From NCBI GenBank assembly GCA_002336085.1, contig DDEH01000075.1:882-14532 (forward strand): a DNA stretch of 13,651 nt. The letters are read 5' to 3'. Numbering within the stretch: position 1 is the stretch's first letter; every line of letters begins with the position of its first letter. Position numbers and translations under genes: made by a program. Source of the stretch: Flavobacteriales bacterium UBA1959. GTDB taxonomy: Bacteria > Bacteroidota > Bacteroidia > Flavobacteriales_D > Sanyastnellaceae. The notes under the pieces are model-generated. The model worked only from the letters and a program-made list of their open reading frames with translations. It was not told the origin of the DNA and did not search any database. Below are positions 8,137 to 13,651 of the stretch, one piece after another.

Positions 8137-9045
8137 TCAAGGGTATAAGATTTCAGCGCCGACCGCGGCCATGGACAGATGATCGTGACCAATGCCCGCC
8201 GCCTCTTGGATGTTCCAATTCAGCAAGATACCATTGCCCTGCGAAATTTGAAGAGCACGTTGGTAGAAATATTGACCCCGATCAAACCGGTTGTCCCCTT
8301 GTGTGTAAGCCCCCGTCCAACCGGTTTCCATGAAGTTGGTGTCTTCACTGCCCAGATGAATCAAAAGATTCATACCAAAAGGAAGCGCCAAATCCGCTTC
8401 GTCGATTGGCGATCCGTTCAGGCCATAAGGAAATGAAGAAGCATCCTCGGGCACGGTGTACCAGCCTGCGTTGGCTGCGATGGCCTGATTCAAGCGGAGC
8501 TCACCGCCCATAAGCACAAACCGATGCAAAAACTGAGCGCCAGCAGAATGACCCCAGGCGTCATAAGTAACCTTGTTGACACCAAGACGTTCTTGAACAT
8601 CCTCAAACAGCGGCTCGATCAAACTAAACAGCCACTCTTCTGCCGGCCTCAGTGCAGTTCCCACGGCAATATTTCCTTGCTGATACCCAACGCTACTTGG
8701 ATATTCCTCTTCTGTAAATTCAGGCACAAAAACCATCGCCCGATGAACTTCCGCAAGCTCTTCCCAATCGTTGGCATACGCTGCGGCATTTCTTTCAGCG
8801 CCATGAAAGACAAAGAGTACTGGCATATCCGCGATGCTGCCCAGAAGTGGAATGCGATAATGCACTGTGATGCTCTCTGAATTCGCTCCCTCAGGAGTCA
8901 AAAACTCAAACGTACCTGCGCCTCTCTGCAGCGAGAATTCCGAAGGATTCACAACAGGATCATCACTGAGCCGGCACCCGTTCAAGACAATGCAAATTGC
9001 GCCAACCGACCAAACTATCCAACCCAGCAGCGAACCTTTTAGCAT
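8137..9045 (-). CDS. Alpha/beta-hydrolase lipoprotein (esterase / PHB-depolymerase-like)
   Basis: A 302-residue predicted lipoprotein hydrolase. The N-terminus MLKGSLLGWIVWSVGAICIV runs into LNGC, a lipobox with C24. The alpha/beta-hydrolase fold is shown by strand VLFVFHG (residues 77-82, with HGAERN likely shaping the oxyanion hole), the nucleophile elbow WGHSAG with S167, an acid candidate D235 in HLGSEDTNF, and H287 or H289 in GIGHDHLSM. This order resembles the PHB-depolymerase/feruloyl-esterase group, which also includes poly(aspartate) hydrolases, but the substrate is not identifiable. ATG 9045 is chosen over the in-frame ATG at 9123 because the only good promoter (9049-9078) lies between them and because 9045 puts the hydrophobic signal at the very N-terminus. 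It is the first gene of a four-gene operon; the next gene starts one base after its stop. Confidence 0.72.
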   Translation of the reverse strand: MLKGSLLGWIVWSVGAICIVLNGCRLSDDPVVNPSEFSLQRGAGTFEFLTPEGANSESITVHYRIPLLGSIADMPVLFVFHGAERNAAAYANDWEELAEVHRAMVFVPEFTEEEYPSSVGYQQGNIAVGTALRPAEEWLFSLIEPLFEDVQERLGVNKVTYDAWGHSAGAQFLHRFVLMGGELRLNQAIAANAGWYTVPEDASSFPYGLNGSPIDEADLALPFGMNLLIHLGSEDTNFMETGWTGAYTQGDNRFDRGQYFYQRALQISQGNGILLNWNIQEAAGIGHDHLSMAAVGAEILYP

Positions 9046-9048
9046 GTC

Positions 9049-9078
9049 CAAAAATACCCTGAAAAACTGCAATAACAA
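9049..9078 (-). promoter_or_regulatory. Consensus Bacteroidota promoter of the hydrolase-LRR-DcuC-amidohydrolase operon
   Basis: On the minus strand, TTG at 9078-9076, exactly 19 bases, then TATTTTTG at 9056-9049, an exact TAnnTTTG match. Only three bases (GAC) separate the -7 element from the ATG at 9045. Transcription should thus start at or within a few bases of the start codon, giving a leaderless or nearly leaderless mRNA. The site also settles the start of the first gene, since an ATG at 9123 would lie upstream of the promoter. Confidence 0.6.
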
Positions 9079-9132
9079 GGATATGAAATGAGCGCCCGAG
9101 ACACCAACGAGTATGCCCATCACATTCTATTA

Positions 9133-9164
9133 TTGGATATTAAACTTTAAATAACCTATATTCG
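9133..9164 (+). promoter_or_regulatory. Probable promoter of the first lamin-tail-like gene
   Basis: TTG at 9133-9135 and TATATTCG at 9157-9164 with a 21-base spacer give a 7-of-8 match to the TAnnTTTG element. The region around it is AT-rich, unlike the flanking coding DNA. The predicted transcript would start about 15-20 bases before the ATG at 9187. It is divergent to the minus-strand promoter about 55 bases away. Confidence 0.45.
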
Positions 9165-9186
9165 TCTAACTTAAAGCAGGCGAACA

Positions 9187-10794
9187 ATGTACTCTTCTCT
9201 TCTCCAAATCAATTCATTACGAGGCATAGCCGTCGTTTTTGCAGCCATTGTATTTCATGGTGCGGCCATGGGCCAGACCGACCTAATGCTTCAAGGCATT
9301 CTGGATTTTACGGTACCGAGCGGTGGCTCCAATGGAAAGGCCATTCATTTGGTGGCGAATAGCGATATTGCCGATTTGAGTGTTTACGGAGTTGGCGTTG
9401 CAAACAACGGAGGAGGCACCGACGGACAGGAATATACATTTCCCGCGATCGCTGTTGCAGCCGGTGACAATATTTTTCTCGCCCGGAGTATGGAAGCCAT
9501 GGAGAGCTATCTGCTCACCGATTGTTTCGCCACATTTGAGCACACACTGGATGGAACTTCATCCATTAGCCAAAACGGAGATGATGCAATCGAATTGTTC
9601 TTGAATGATGAAGTCATTGAGACATTTGGTGACATCGATACAGATGGAACAGGAGAAGAATGGGATTATGTGGATTCTTGGGCATTCAAGGTAGATGGAG
9701 CTTGGACATATGGCGGCACAAATTGCACCGATGGTACGGCAAACACTTTCGAGTCAGACTGCCCTTATCCCCACTGCGCTATTCCGGAAGAAATCCCAGG
9801 ATGCACCGATGAAACTGCTTTTAACTACAACGCAAATGCAACAGCAGACGACGGGTCTTGCGAAGCCGTTTTGGTTGGATGTTTGGATTTTGACGCGGAC
9901 AATTACAGTGAAGAAGCCAATACATCTTGTGAAGATTGCTGCGAATTTTTGGGATGCACAGACGACACAGCGCTGAATTATGATGCCGAGGCCAATGCGG
10001 ATGACGAATCGTGCATTTTCGATACGAGTGAACTTTCCAACGCGCTAATGCTTCAAGGCATCATGGACTTCACAGTGCCAAGTGGAGGTTCTGATGGCAA
10101 AGCGATTCATTTCGTTGCCGTGAATGACATCGCAGACTTGAGCGCGTTTGGTGTTGGGGTTGCCAACAATGGCGGAGGTACGGATGGACAGGAATACAGC
10201 TTCCCGGCCATGGCTGTTAGTGCTGGAGATGACATCTTGCTCGCACGCAGCCCTGAAGCAATGGAAAGCTACCTAGTGACTTCTTGCTACGGATCTTTTG
10301 AGCATGTTTTGACTGCCTCCTCATCCATCAGCCAGAATGGCGACGATGCAATTGAACTGTTTGAAGTTGGATTTGTAATCGAGACCTTTGGAGACATCGA
10401 CGTTGATGGCAGCGGCGAAGCTTGGGATTATTTGGACTCATGGGCATACAAGGTGAGCGGCGAATGGACGTATGGCGAGGTTAACTGCACCGACGGAACA
10501 GAGACCATTGCCGACGCTACTTGCGTTTACCCACTATGCGGTGGTTGCACTGATCCATTCTTTTTCAACTATGATCTTATGGCAAGTGTTGACGATGGAT
10601 CGTGCGCGGACATGGTCATGTTTGGCTGCACTTACGAAGAGGCGAGTAATTACGATTCCGCTGCCACCAATGATGATGGCTCGTGCGAAGTCGAAACAAG
10701 CCTCTCATGCCTAGGCGACTTGGATGACGATAGTTTAGTCGGCACCCCCGACTTGCTGTTTTTCCTTTCTGTCTTTGGAGCGGATTGCAACTAA
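9187..10794 (+). CDS. Secreted protein with two lamin-tail-like domains, GCTD cysteine repeats and a dockerin-like C-terminus
   Basis: A 535-residue exported protein: signal peptide to AMG|Q (about residue 29), lamin-tail-like domain 1 (33-200), cysteine repeats (205-225, a degenerate one at 231-251, 256-276), lamin-tail-like domain 2 (287-453), two more cysteine repeats (453-473, 480-500), and a C-terminal GDLDDDSLVGTPDLLFFLSV motif (510-529). Each lamin-tail-like domain carries YGVGVANNGGGTDGQE, SISQNGDDAIELF and W-D-Y-x-DSWA. The cysteine repeats follow GCTDxxAxNYxxxAxxDDGSC and are acidic, likely calcium-binding. Domains of this kind occur in secreted nucleases and adhesins of Bacteroidota, but no catalytic domain is present here, so a structural or binding role outside the cell is inferred. 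There is no recognisable type IX sorting domain, unlike the neighbour. The protein is strongly acidic. The next gene is a paralogue 89 bases downstream. Confidence 0.8.
   Translation: MYSSLLQINSLRGIAVVFAAIVFHGAAMGQTDLMLQGILDFTVPSGGSNGKAIHLVANSDIADLSVYGVGVANNGGGTDGQEYTFPAIAVAAGDNIFLARSMEAMESYLLTDCFATFEHTLDGTSSISQNGDDAIELFLNDEVIETFGDIDTDGTGEEWDYVDSWAFKVDGAWTYGGTNCTDGTANTFESDCPYPHCAIPEEIPGCTDETAFNYNANATADDGSCEAVLVGCLDFDADNYSEEANTSCEDCCEFLGCTDDTALNYDAEANADDESCIFDTSELSNALMLQGIMDFTVPSGGSDGKAIHFVAVNDIADLSAFGVGVANNGGGTDGQEYSFPAMAVSAGDDILLARSPEAMESYLVTSCYGSFEHVLTASSSISQNGDDAIELFEVGFVIETFGDIDVDGSGEAWDYLDSWAYKVSGEWTYGEVNCTDGTETIADATCVYPLCGGCTDPFFFNYDLMASVDDGSCADMVMFGCTYEEASNYDSAATNDDGSCEVETSLSCLGDLDDDSLVGTPDLLFFLSVFGADCN
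9283..9786 (+). repeat. Lamin-tail-like domain repeat, copy 1
   Basis: First of four copies of a ~165-residue domain. It runs from the LMLQGILDF strand to the CPYPHC end. The nucleotide sequence matches copy 2, 762 bases further on, in long interrupted blocks, with differences mostly at third codon positions, indicating an old duplication under selection at the protein level. Confidence 0.75.
9799..10014 (+). repeat. Cluster of GCTD-type cysteine repeats
   Basis: Two good repeats at 9799-9861 and 9952-10014 of the form GCTDxxAxNYxxxAxADD-x-SC, with a degenerate cysteine-rich repeat between them (GCLDFDADNY). Two further copies lie at 10543-10605 and 10624-10686, after the second lamin-tail-like domain. 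Spaced acidic residues suggest calcium binding; this is inference from composition. Confidence 0.7.
10045..10545 (+). repeat. Lamin-tail-like domain repeat, copy 2
   Basis: Second copy in the same gene, from LMLQGIMDFTVPSGG to CVYPLC. Nearly every conserved block of copy 1 is retained (KAIHFVA, NGGGTDGQEY, AMESYL, SSISQNGDDAIELF, DSWAYKV). Confidence 0.75.
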
Positions 10795-10883
10795 ACCTCT
10801 TCGACTTTTTCAACCAAATCTCAACGAATTCGGAAACGTGAAAGGCTTCATGTAAATTGTCGGCTCAATACAACCGCCGTCAC

Positions 10884-12437
10884 ATGATTCTTTCTAGATT
10901 ACCCTTGTGTGTATTTCTTTTCGCTGCACTGCTTTCATACCAGGAATCTGTGGCCGCAGCACTTGACTCTCTCGTTTTGCAAGGCATTCTGGATCTCGAT
11001 GTGCCCACAGGCTCATCAGATGGCAAAGCTCTTCATTTCTTAGCCGTGGAGGACGTGGACGACTTGAGCCAATACGGCATCGGAACCGCTAACAATGGCG
11101 GAGGGACTGACGGTCAAGAATTCACTTTTCCATCTGGCACTTTGGACGAAGGACAGCACCTGCTTTTGGCACGATCTACGGCGGCCATGAGTGCCTATTT
11201 CGGGGCCTGCATAGCCGAATTCAACGTCGTGATGGAAGCCTCAACTGCGGTGAATCAGAACGGAGACGATGCGATTGAGTTGTTCTTTCAGGAGGAGGTA
11301 ATTGAAACGTATGGAGACGCCGACACGGACGGTTCTGGAGAGAGTTGGGAATACTCAGACAGCTGGTCGTTCAAGGCAGAGGATGGCAGTTGGACGGTTG
11401 GCGGATTGGGCTGCTCAACCGCTGCGACAACAGAGGAATCAGCTTGCCCCTATCCTTTGTGCGAGGAATCCGAAGGCATTCCCGGCTGCATGGAAGCAAC
11501 GGCGTGCAATTATGACGCGGAGGCGACAGTGGATAACTTGACCTGTGTTTTTCCAGGTGATGCCTGCGACGACGGCGATGCCATGACCGTTTTTGATACG
11601 CTAGATGAAAATTGCGAATGCGCAGGAACCACATTTGAGCCGTCCAATCAGATCATCTTGACCGGTATTATTCACGCGGGTACGGCACCAAAGGCATTGG
11701 AACTTTATGTTTTGGATGACCTCGAAACACTAGGACAGTACGGTTTGGGAACCGCTCAAAATGGCGGTGGAACCGATGGCGTAGAGTGGACATTTCCGGA
11801 TGAAGGAGTGGACGCGGGTTCGTTTGTTTACGTAACCAATGACGCGGAAGCTTTTTCGGCTTACTTTGGATTTGCAGCCACTTTTGGCGAGGCAGGCGCG
11901 GTCTGCAACTTCAATGGCAATGATGCGATTGAACTGTTTGAAGCGGGAATCCCTGTGGACACGTATGGCGAAATTGATGAGGACGGCATAGGTACCAGCT
12001 GGGAGTATACAGATGGATGGGCGTACCGCGTGAATGGCACCGGACCAGATGGAGATGAATTTGTGCAAACGCATTGGATTCAAAGCGCGTTGGGAGTCAC
12101 TGACGGGCCGTTGACCAATGAATTTTCCAATGAGCCCTTCACAATCGGCACCTTCAACAGTACACCTAATGCGGTGACGGAATGGGCAAACGCTTCGAAC
12201 GATCTTCAGGTCTTTCCCAACCCTGCAACTGGAGGAGACGTCCGTCTGCAATCGAATTCGACCATTCAATCCTTGAAGATTTACAGCATGAGCGGCCAAC
12301 TTGTGTACAGTGACTTTGGGATTGGGCCGATAATTTTCTTCGATTCGGACCTCCTGGCCTCTGGTATTTACACGGTTATGATTACCAACCAAATGGGTCT
12401 TTTTACTGCGGCTCGCTTTGTCAAAACGAGCCATTAA
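10884..12437 (+). CDS. Secreted protein with two lamin-tail-like domains and a T9SS type A sorting domain
   Basis: A 517-residue exported protein, paralogous to the gene at 9187-10794. The signal peptide MILSRLPLCVFLFAALLSYQ ends near SVAA (residue 25). Lamin-tail-like domain 1 spans 29-193, one GCM-type cysteine repeat 201-221, a GDACDDGDAMTVFDTLDENC linker 225-244 of a sort common in Bacteroidota secreted proteins, lamin-tail-like domain 2 256-435, and a type IX secretion type A sorting domain 440-517 (LQVFPNPATGG, LKIYSMSGQLVY, LASGIYTVMI, ending RFVKTSH). The second lamin-tail-like domain is longer and closer to the form in Bacteroidota secreted nucleases (KALELYVLDDL, GWAYRVNGTGPDG). The sorting domain predicts export through the Por system and surface attachment or release. 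No enzymatic domain is seen. ATG 10884 is preferred to the in-frame TTG at 10857 because it gives a clean signal peptide. Confidence 0.85.
   Translation: MILSRLPLCVFLFAALLSYQESVAAALDSLVLQGILDLDVPTGSSDGKALHFLAVEDVDDLSQYGIGTANNGGGTDGQEFTFPSGTLDEGQHLLLARSTAAMSAYFGACIAEFNVVMEASTAVNQNGDDAIELFFQEEVIETYGDADTDGSGESWEYSDSWSFKAEDGSWTVGGLGCSTAATTEESACPYPLCEESEGIPGCMEATACNYDAEATVDNLTCVFPGDACDDGDAMTVFDTLDENCECAGTTFEPSNQIILTGIIHAGTAPKALELYVLDDLETLGQYGLGTAQNGGGTDGVEWTFPDEGVDAGSFVYVTNDAEAFSAYFGFAATFGEAGAVCNFNGNDAIELFEAGIPVDTYGEIDEDGIGTSWEYTDGWAYRVNGTGPDGDEFVQTHWIQSALGVTDGPLTNEFSNEPFTIGTFNSTPNAVTEWANASNDLQVFPNPATGGDVRLQSNSTIQSLKIYSMSGQLVYSDFGIGPIIFFDSDLLASGIYTVMITNQMGLFTAARFVKTSH
10968..11462 (+). repeat. Lamin-tail-like domain repeat, copy 3
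   Basis: First copy in the second gene, from LVLQGILDLDVPTG to CPYPLC. It is closer to copies 1 and 2 than to copy 4, which suggests that the ancestral two-domain gene exchanged or duplicated this unit between the neighbours. Confidence 0.7.
11649..12188 (+). repeat. Lamin-tail-like domain repeat, copy 4 (divergent)
   Basis: It begins IILTGIIHAGTAPKALELYV and keeps YGLGTAQNGGGTDG, NGNDAIELF and W-E-Y-x-DGWA, but has a distinct, longer C-terminal part with VQTHWIQSALGVTDG. It is the most divergent of the four copies. Confidence 0.65.
12201..12434 (+). other. T9SS type A C-terminal sorting domain (coding segment)
   Basis: Residues 440-517 of the second lamin-tail-like protein. The pattern VFPNPATGG..., LKIYSMSGQLVY, LASGIYTVMI and a basic C-terminus match the type A sorting domain read by the type IX secretion system, which is restricted to Bacteroidota. 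It is among the best taxonomic markers in the window. Confidence 0.85.
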
Positions 12438-12439
12438 GT

Positions 12440-12471
12440 GGGTGTTCTGTTCCAAGCCCTCTCCAACACCC
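12440..12471 (+). terminator. Weak stem-loop after the sorting-domain gene
   Basis: GGGTGTT at 12440-12446 pairs perfectly with AACACCC at 12465-12471 across an 18-base loop; two G-T pairs could extend it outward. It lies between the stop at 12437 and the next ATG at 12479. No T-run follows, so a factor-independent terminator is doubtful; it may be an RNA processing or stabilising element, or chance. Confidence 0.3.
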
Positions 12472-12478
12472 GTGAATA

Positions 12479-12763
12479 ATGCATAGAATGCGCACAACCG
12501 TATTCATGGCTTTTGTAGTGATAGCAGCCTCATGCGCCGATTCCAGCAAGAACTTTTCGGACACATTCAAAGCCGACTGGATGAAAAGCTGCCAAAACCA
12601 GGCAGGGGTCAACTTGGACAAAAACAAAGCCAAACGCTATTGTCAATGCTCTCTGGAAATTGTCATGGATCGATACAAAAATGAGGACGAGGCACGTGCG
12701 GCGATTCCTACCATGTCAGTCAATCAGGTTCAGCAAATCTTGGTGTTGCCTTGTATGAAATAG
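12479..12763 (+). CDS. Small cysteine-containing lipoprotein of unknown function
   Basis: A 94-residue protein with the signal MHRMRTTVFMAFVV and lipobox IAASC (C19), so a predicted membrane-anchored lipoprotein of about 76 mature residues. Four more cysteines lie at C38, C55, C57 and C92; the RYCQCSLE block with a preceding W-M-K-S-C and a following IVMDRYKNEDEA recalls small secreted proteins of Bacteroidota that carry a YCxCxLE motif. The spacing suggests two disulfides or a metal or redox site. The ending VQQILVLPCMK places the last cysteine next to the C-terminus. I do not recognise a characterised function. It lies 41 bases after the sorting-domain gene and 90 bases before a secreted thioredoxin-fold gene, so a link to disulfide chemistry is possible but unproven. 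An ATG at 12488 is an alternative start. Confidence 0.65.
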   Translation: MHRMRTTVFMAFVVIAASCADSSKNFSDTFKADWMKSCQNQAGVNLDKNKAKRYCQCSLEIVMDRYKNEDEARAAIPTMSVNQVQQILVLPCMK

Positions 12764-12853
12764 TTAAACTCAGGTTATTTATTCCCGATTTACAGTAGTT
12801 CACGACCAATTTCGAACCTTTTCGTGAGTTAGTTGTCTTTCTTAAGCAAGGCA

Positions 12854-13651
12854 ATGATTATGAAAAAGATTTTAAACGTCGCGTTCCTATTCTCAGTTTT
12901 CTTTGGCATTCAAAATGCCTCCGCCCAATATGGTAGCTTCGGAGAAGACAATTGTCCCGAAGACACCGCTGCCGTGGATGACATCATCTATTACGGAGAT
13001 TTGCTCGACATGTCAGGCGGGTACCAAGTTGGTGACACCGTTTTTGACTTCACCGTATATGACTTCGATGGAAATCCGCTCAATTTGTATGAAGAGCTCA
13101 GTGGTTCGAAGCCTGTGGTGATGATCAATGGTTCTGTCTCATGTTTGCGCTTTCGAGGAACTTTTGAACCTGACAATAACGGTCAGCAGTTCATCGCTGC
13201 TCGAAACTATCTGGAAGCTCACGCCGAGGATGTCAACTGGATATTCATTTACGGAGTGGAAGCGCACCCTACGGACGGAAATTGCCCAAGCAATTGTCCC
13301 CCCACCGTGAGCAACGATACCACAGTGGTGCAGCCACCGTTTTATGAAAACCGCCGTTGGGCGGCCGGAGGCTGGGAAAATTCCCCTGAACACGATTTCA
13401 CTTTCACGATGTACGCCGACAATCCAAATAACGCGGTCTACAACAATTTTTTTGAACGCCCGTTCGGTTTACTTGCGATCAATTGCGACGGAACGGTTGC
13501 AATGCGAGGCGATTGGGTGAACTCCTTTTTCATGGATCTGTCGAATACGACAGCGCTAAACGCTTGGAGAAATGCGTCGGATACCTGCACCATCGATTGG
13601 ACAGTTGAAGAGGAAGAAAGCAATGATGACAGCACGGACGACGACAGCACG
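12854..13651 (+). CDS. Secreted deiodinase-like thioredoxin-fold protein (partial, 3' end beyond window)
   Basis: An open frame of 266 codons without a stop runs to the window end. The N-terminus MIMKKILNVAFLFSVFFGIQ ends at NASAQ, a signal peptide cut after A24. Residues ~57-205 look like a thioredoxin-fold domain: YQVGDTVFDFTVYDFDGNPL, then strand PVVMINGSVSC with C97, then WIFIYGVEAHPTDG (129-142). The G-S-x-S-C block and the EAHPTDG block correspond in order and spacing to GSCTU and EAHPSDG of iodothyronine deiodinases (T4_deiodinase family), with cysteine where animals have selenocysteine. A CPSNC pair (C144, C148) follows directly. The end of the window encodes an acidic Asp/Ser/Thr linker (NDDSTDDDST), probably leading to a further domain. 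Deiodination is not implied; a secreted redox or peroxidase role is more likely. ATG 12860 is an alternative start. Confidence 0.72.
   Translation, partial: MIMKKILNVAFLFSVFFGIQNASAQYGSFGEDNCPEDTAAVDDIIYYGDLLDMSGGYQVGDTVFDFTVYDFDGNPLNLYEELSGSKPVVMINGSVSCLRFRGTFEPDNNGQQFIAARNYLEAHAEDVNWIFIYGVEAHPTDGNCPSNCPPTVSNDTTVVQPPFYENRRWAAGGWENSPEHDFTFTMYADNPNNAVYNNFFERPFGLLAINCDGTVAMRGDWVNSFFMDLSNTTALNAWRNASDTCTIDWTVEEEESNDDSTDDDST

Noticed and set aside
10849..10863. TAAATTGT before the second lamin-tail-like gene as a possible -7 promoter element.
   Set aside because: Two mismatches to TAnnTTTG and no TTG at the right distance upstream; co-transcription with the preceding paralogue is equally possible.
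11730..12497. A 255-codon open frame on the minus strand across the second lamin-tail-like gene.
   Set aside because: It lies antisense to a well-supported coding sequence with domain and sorting-signal evidence, and its own translation shows no domain, signal peptide or sensible composition.
13125..13160. Selenocysteine insertion in the deiodinase-like gene.
   Set aside because: The codon at the active-site position (13142-13144) is TGT, not TGA, and no in-frame TGA occurs through the window end.

Overview
The window looks like a chromosomal piece of a marine-type member of the Bacteroidota, probably Flavobacteriales. This rests on a C-terminal type IX secretion sorting domain, cysteine-rich GCTD..NY..DDGSC repeats common in secreted proteins of that group, promoters of the Bacteroidota form TTG-N19-TAnnTTTG, the near absence of Shine-Dalgarno sequences, and many signal peptides ending in AxAQ. 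I see no rRNA, tRNA, CRISPR array, transposase or phage gene. Coding density is very high and no gene-free stretch exceeds about 140 bases.

Left part (71-4817, + strand): a cytoplasmic thioredoxin-like peroxiredoxin-family protein with its own promoter, followed by a compact trio: an OprO/P-type porin, a secreted M14 zinc carboxypeptidase and a second OprO/P-type porin. The second and third genes overlap by 4 bases, so the trio is probably co-transcribed and works at the cell envelope.

Middle part (4835-9078, - strand): a tightly packed four-gene operon read right to left from a consensus promoter. It encodes an alpha/beta-hydrolase lipoprotein, a leucine-rich-repeat lipoprotein, a DcuC-family C4-dicarboxylate carrier and an M38 amidohydrolase related to isoaspartyl dipeptidase (IadA). 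Gene boundaries are 1-4 base overlaps or a 1-base gap. The plausible reading is a capture, release, import and cleave pathway for an aspartyl-like or N-substituted dicarboxylate compound. The amidohydrolase keeps all metal ligands of IadA but has changed the residues that recognise the free alpha-amino group, so its true substrate is probably not a plain beta-aspartyl dipeptide. This operon converges on the porin/carboxypeptidase operon with only 17 bases between stop codons.

Right part (9187-13651, + strand): two adjacent paralogous secreted proteins, each built from two lamin-tail-like domains joined by cysteine-rich repeats. The first ends in a half-dockerin-like acidic motif, the second in a T9SS type A sorting domain. 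Then come a small cysteine-containing lipoprotein and the start of a secreted thioredoxin-fold protein resembling iodothyronine deiodinases, with cysteine at the selenocysteine position; it runs off the window end.

Most interesting are the altered IadA-like active site inside its transporter/lipoprotein operon, the deiodinase-like secreted protein, the porin-peptidase-porin arrangement, and two consensus promoters so close to start codons that the mRNAs should be leaderless or nearly so.
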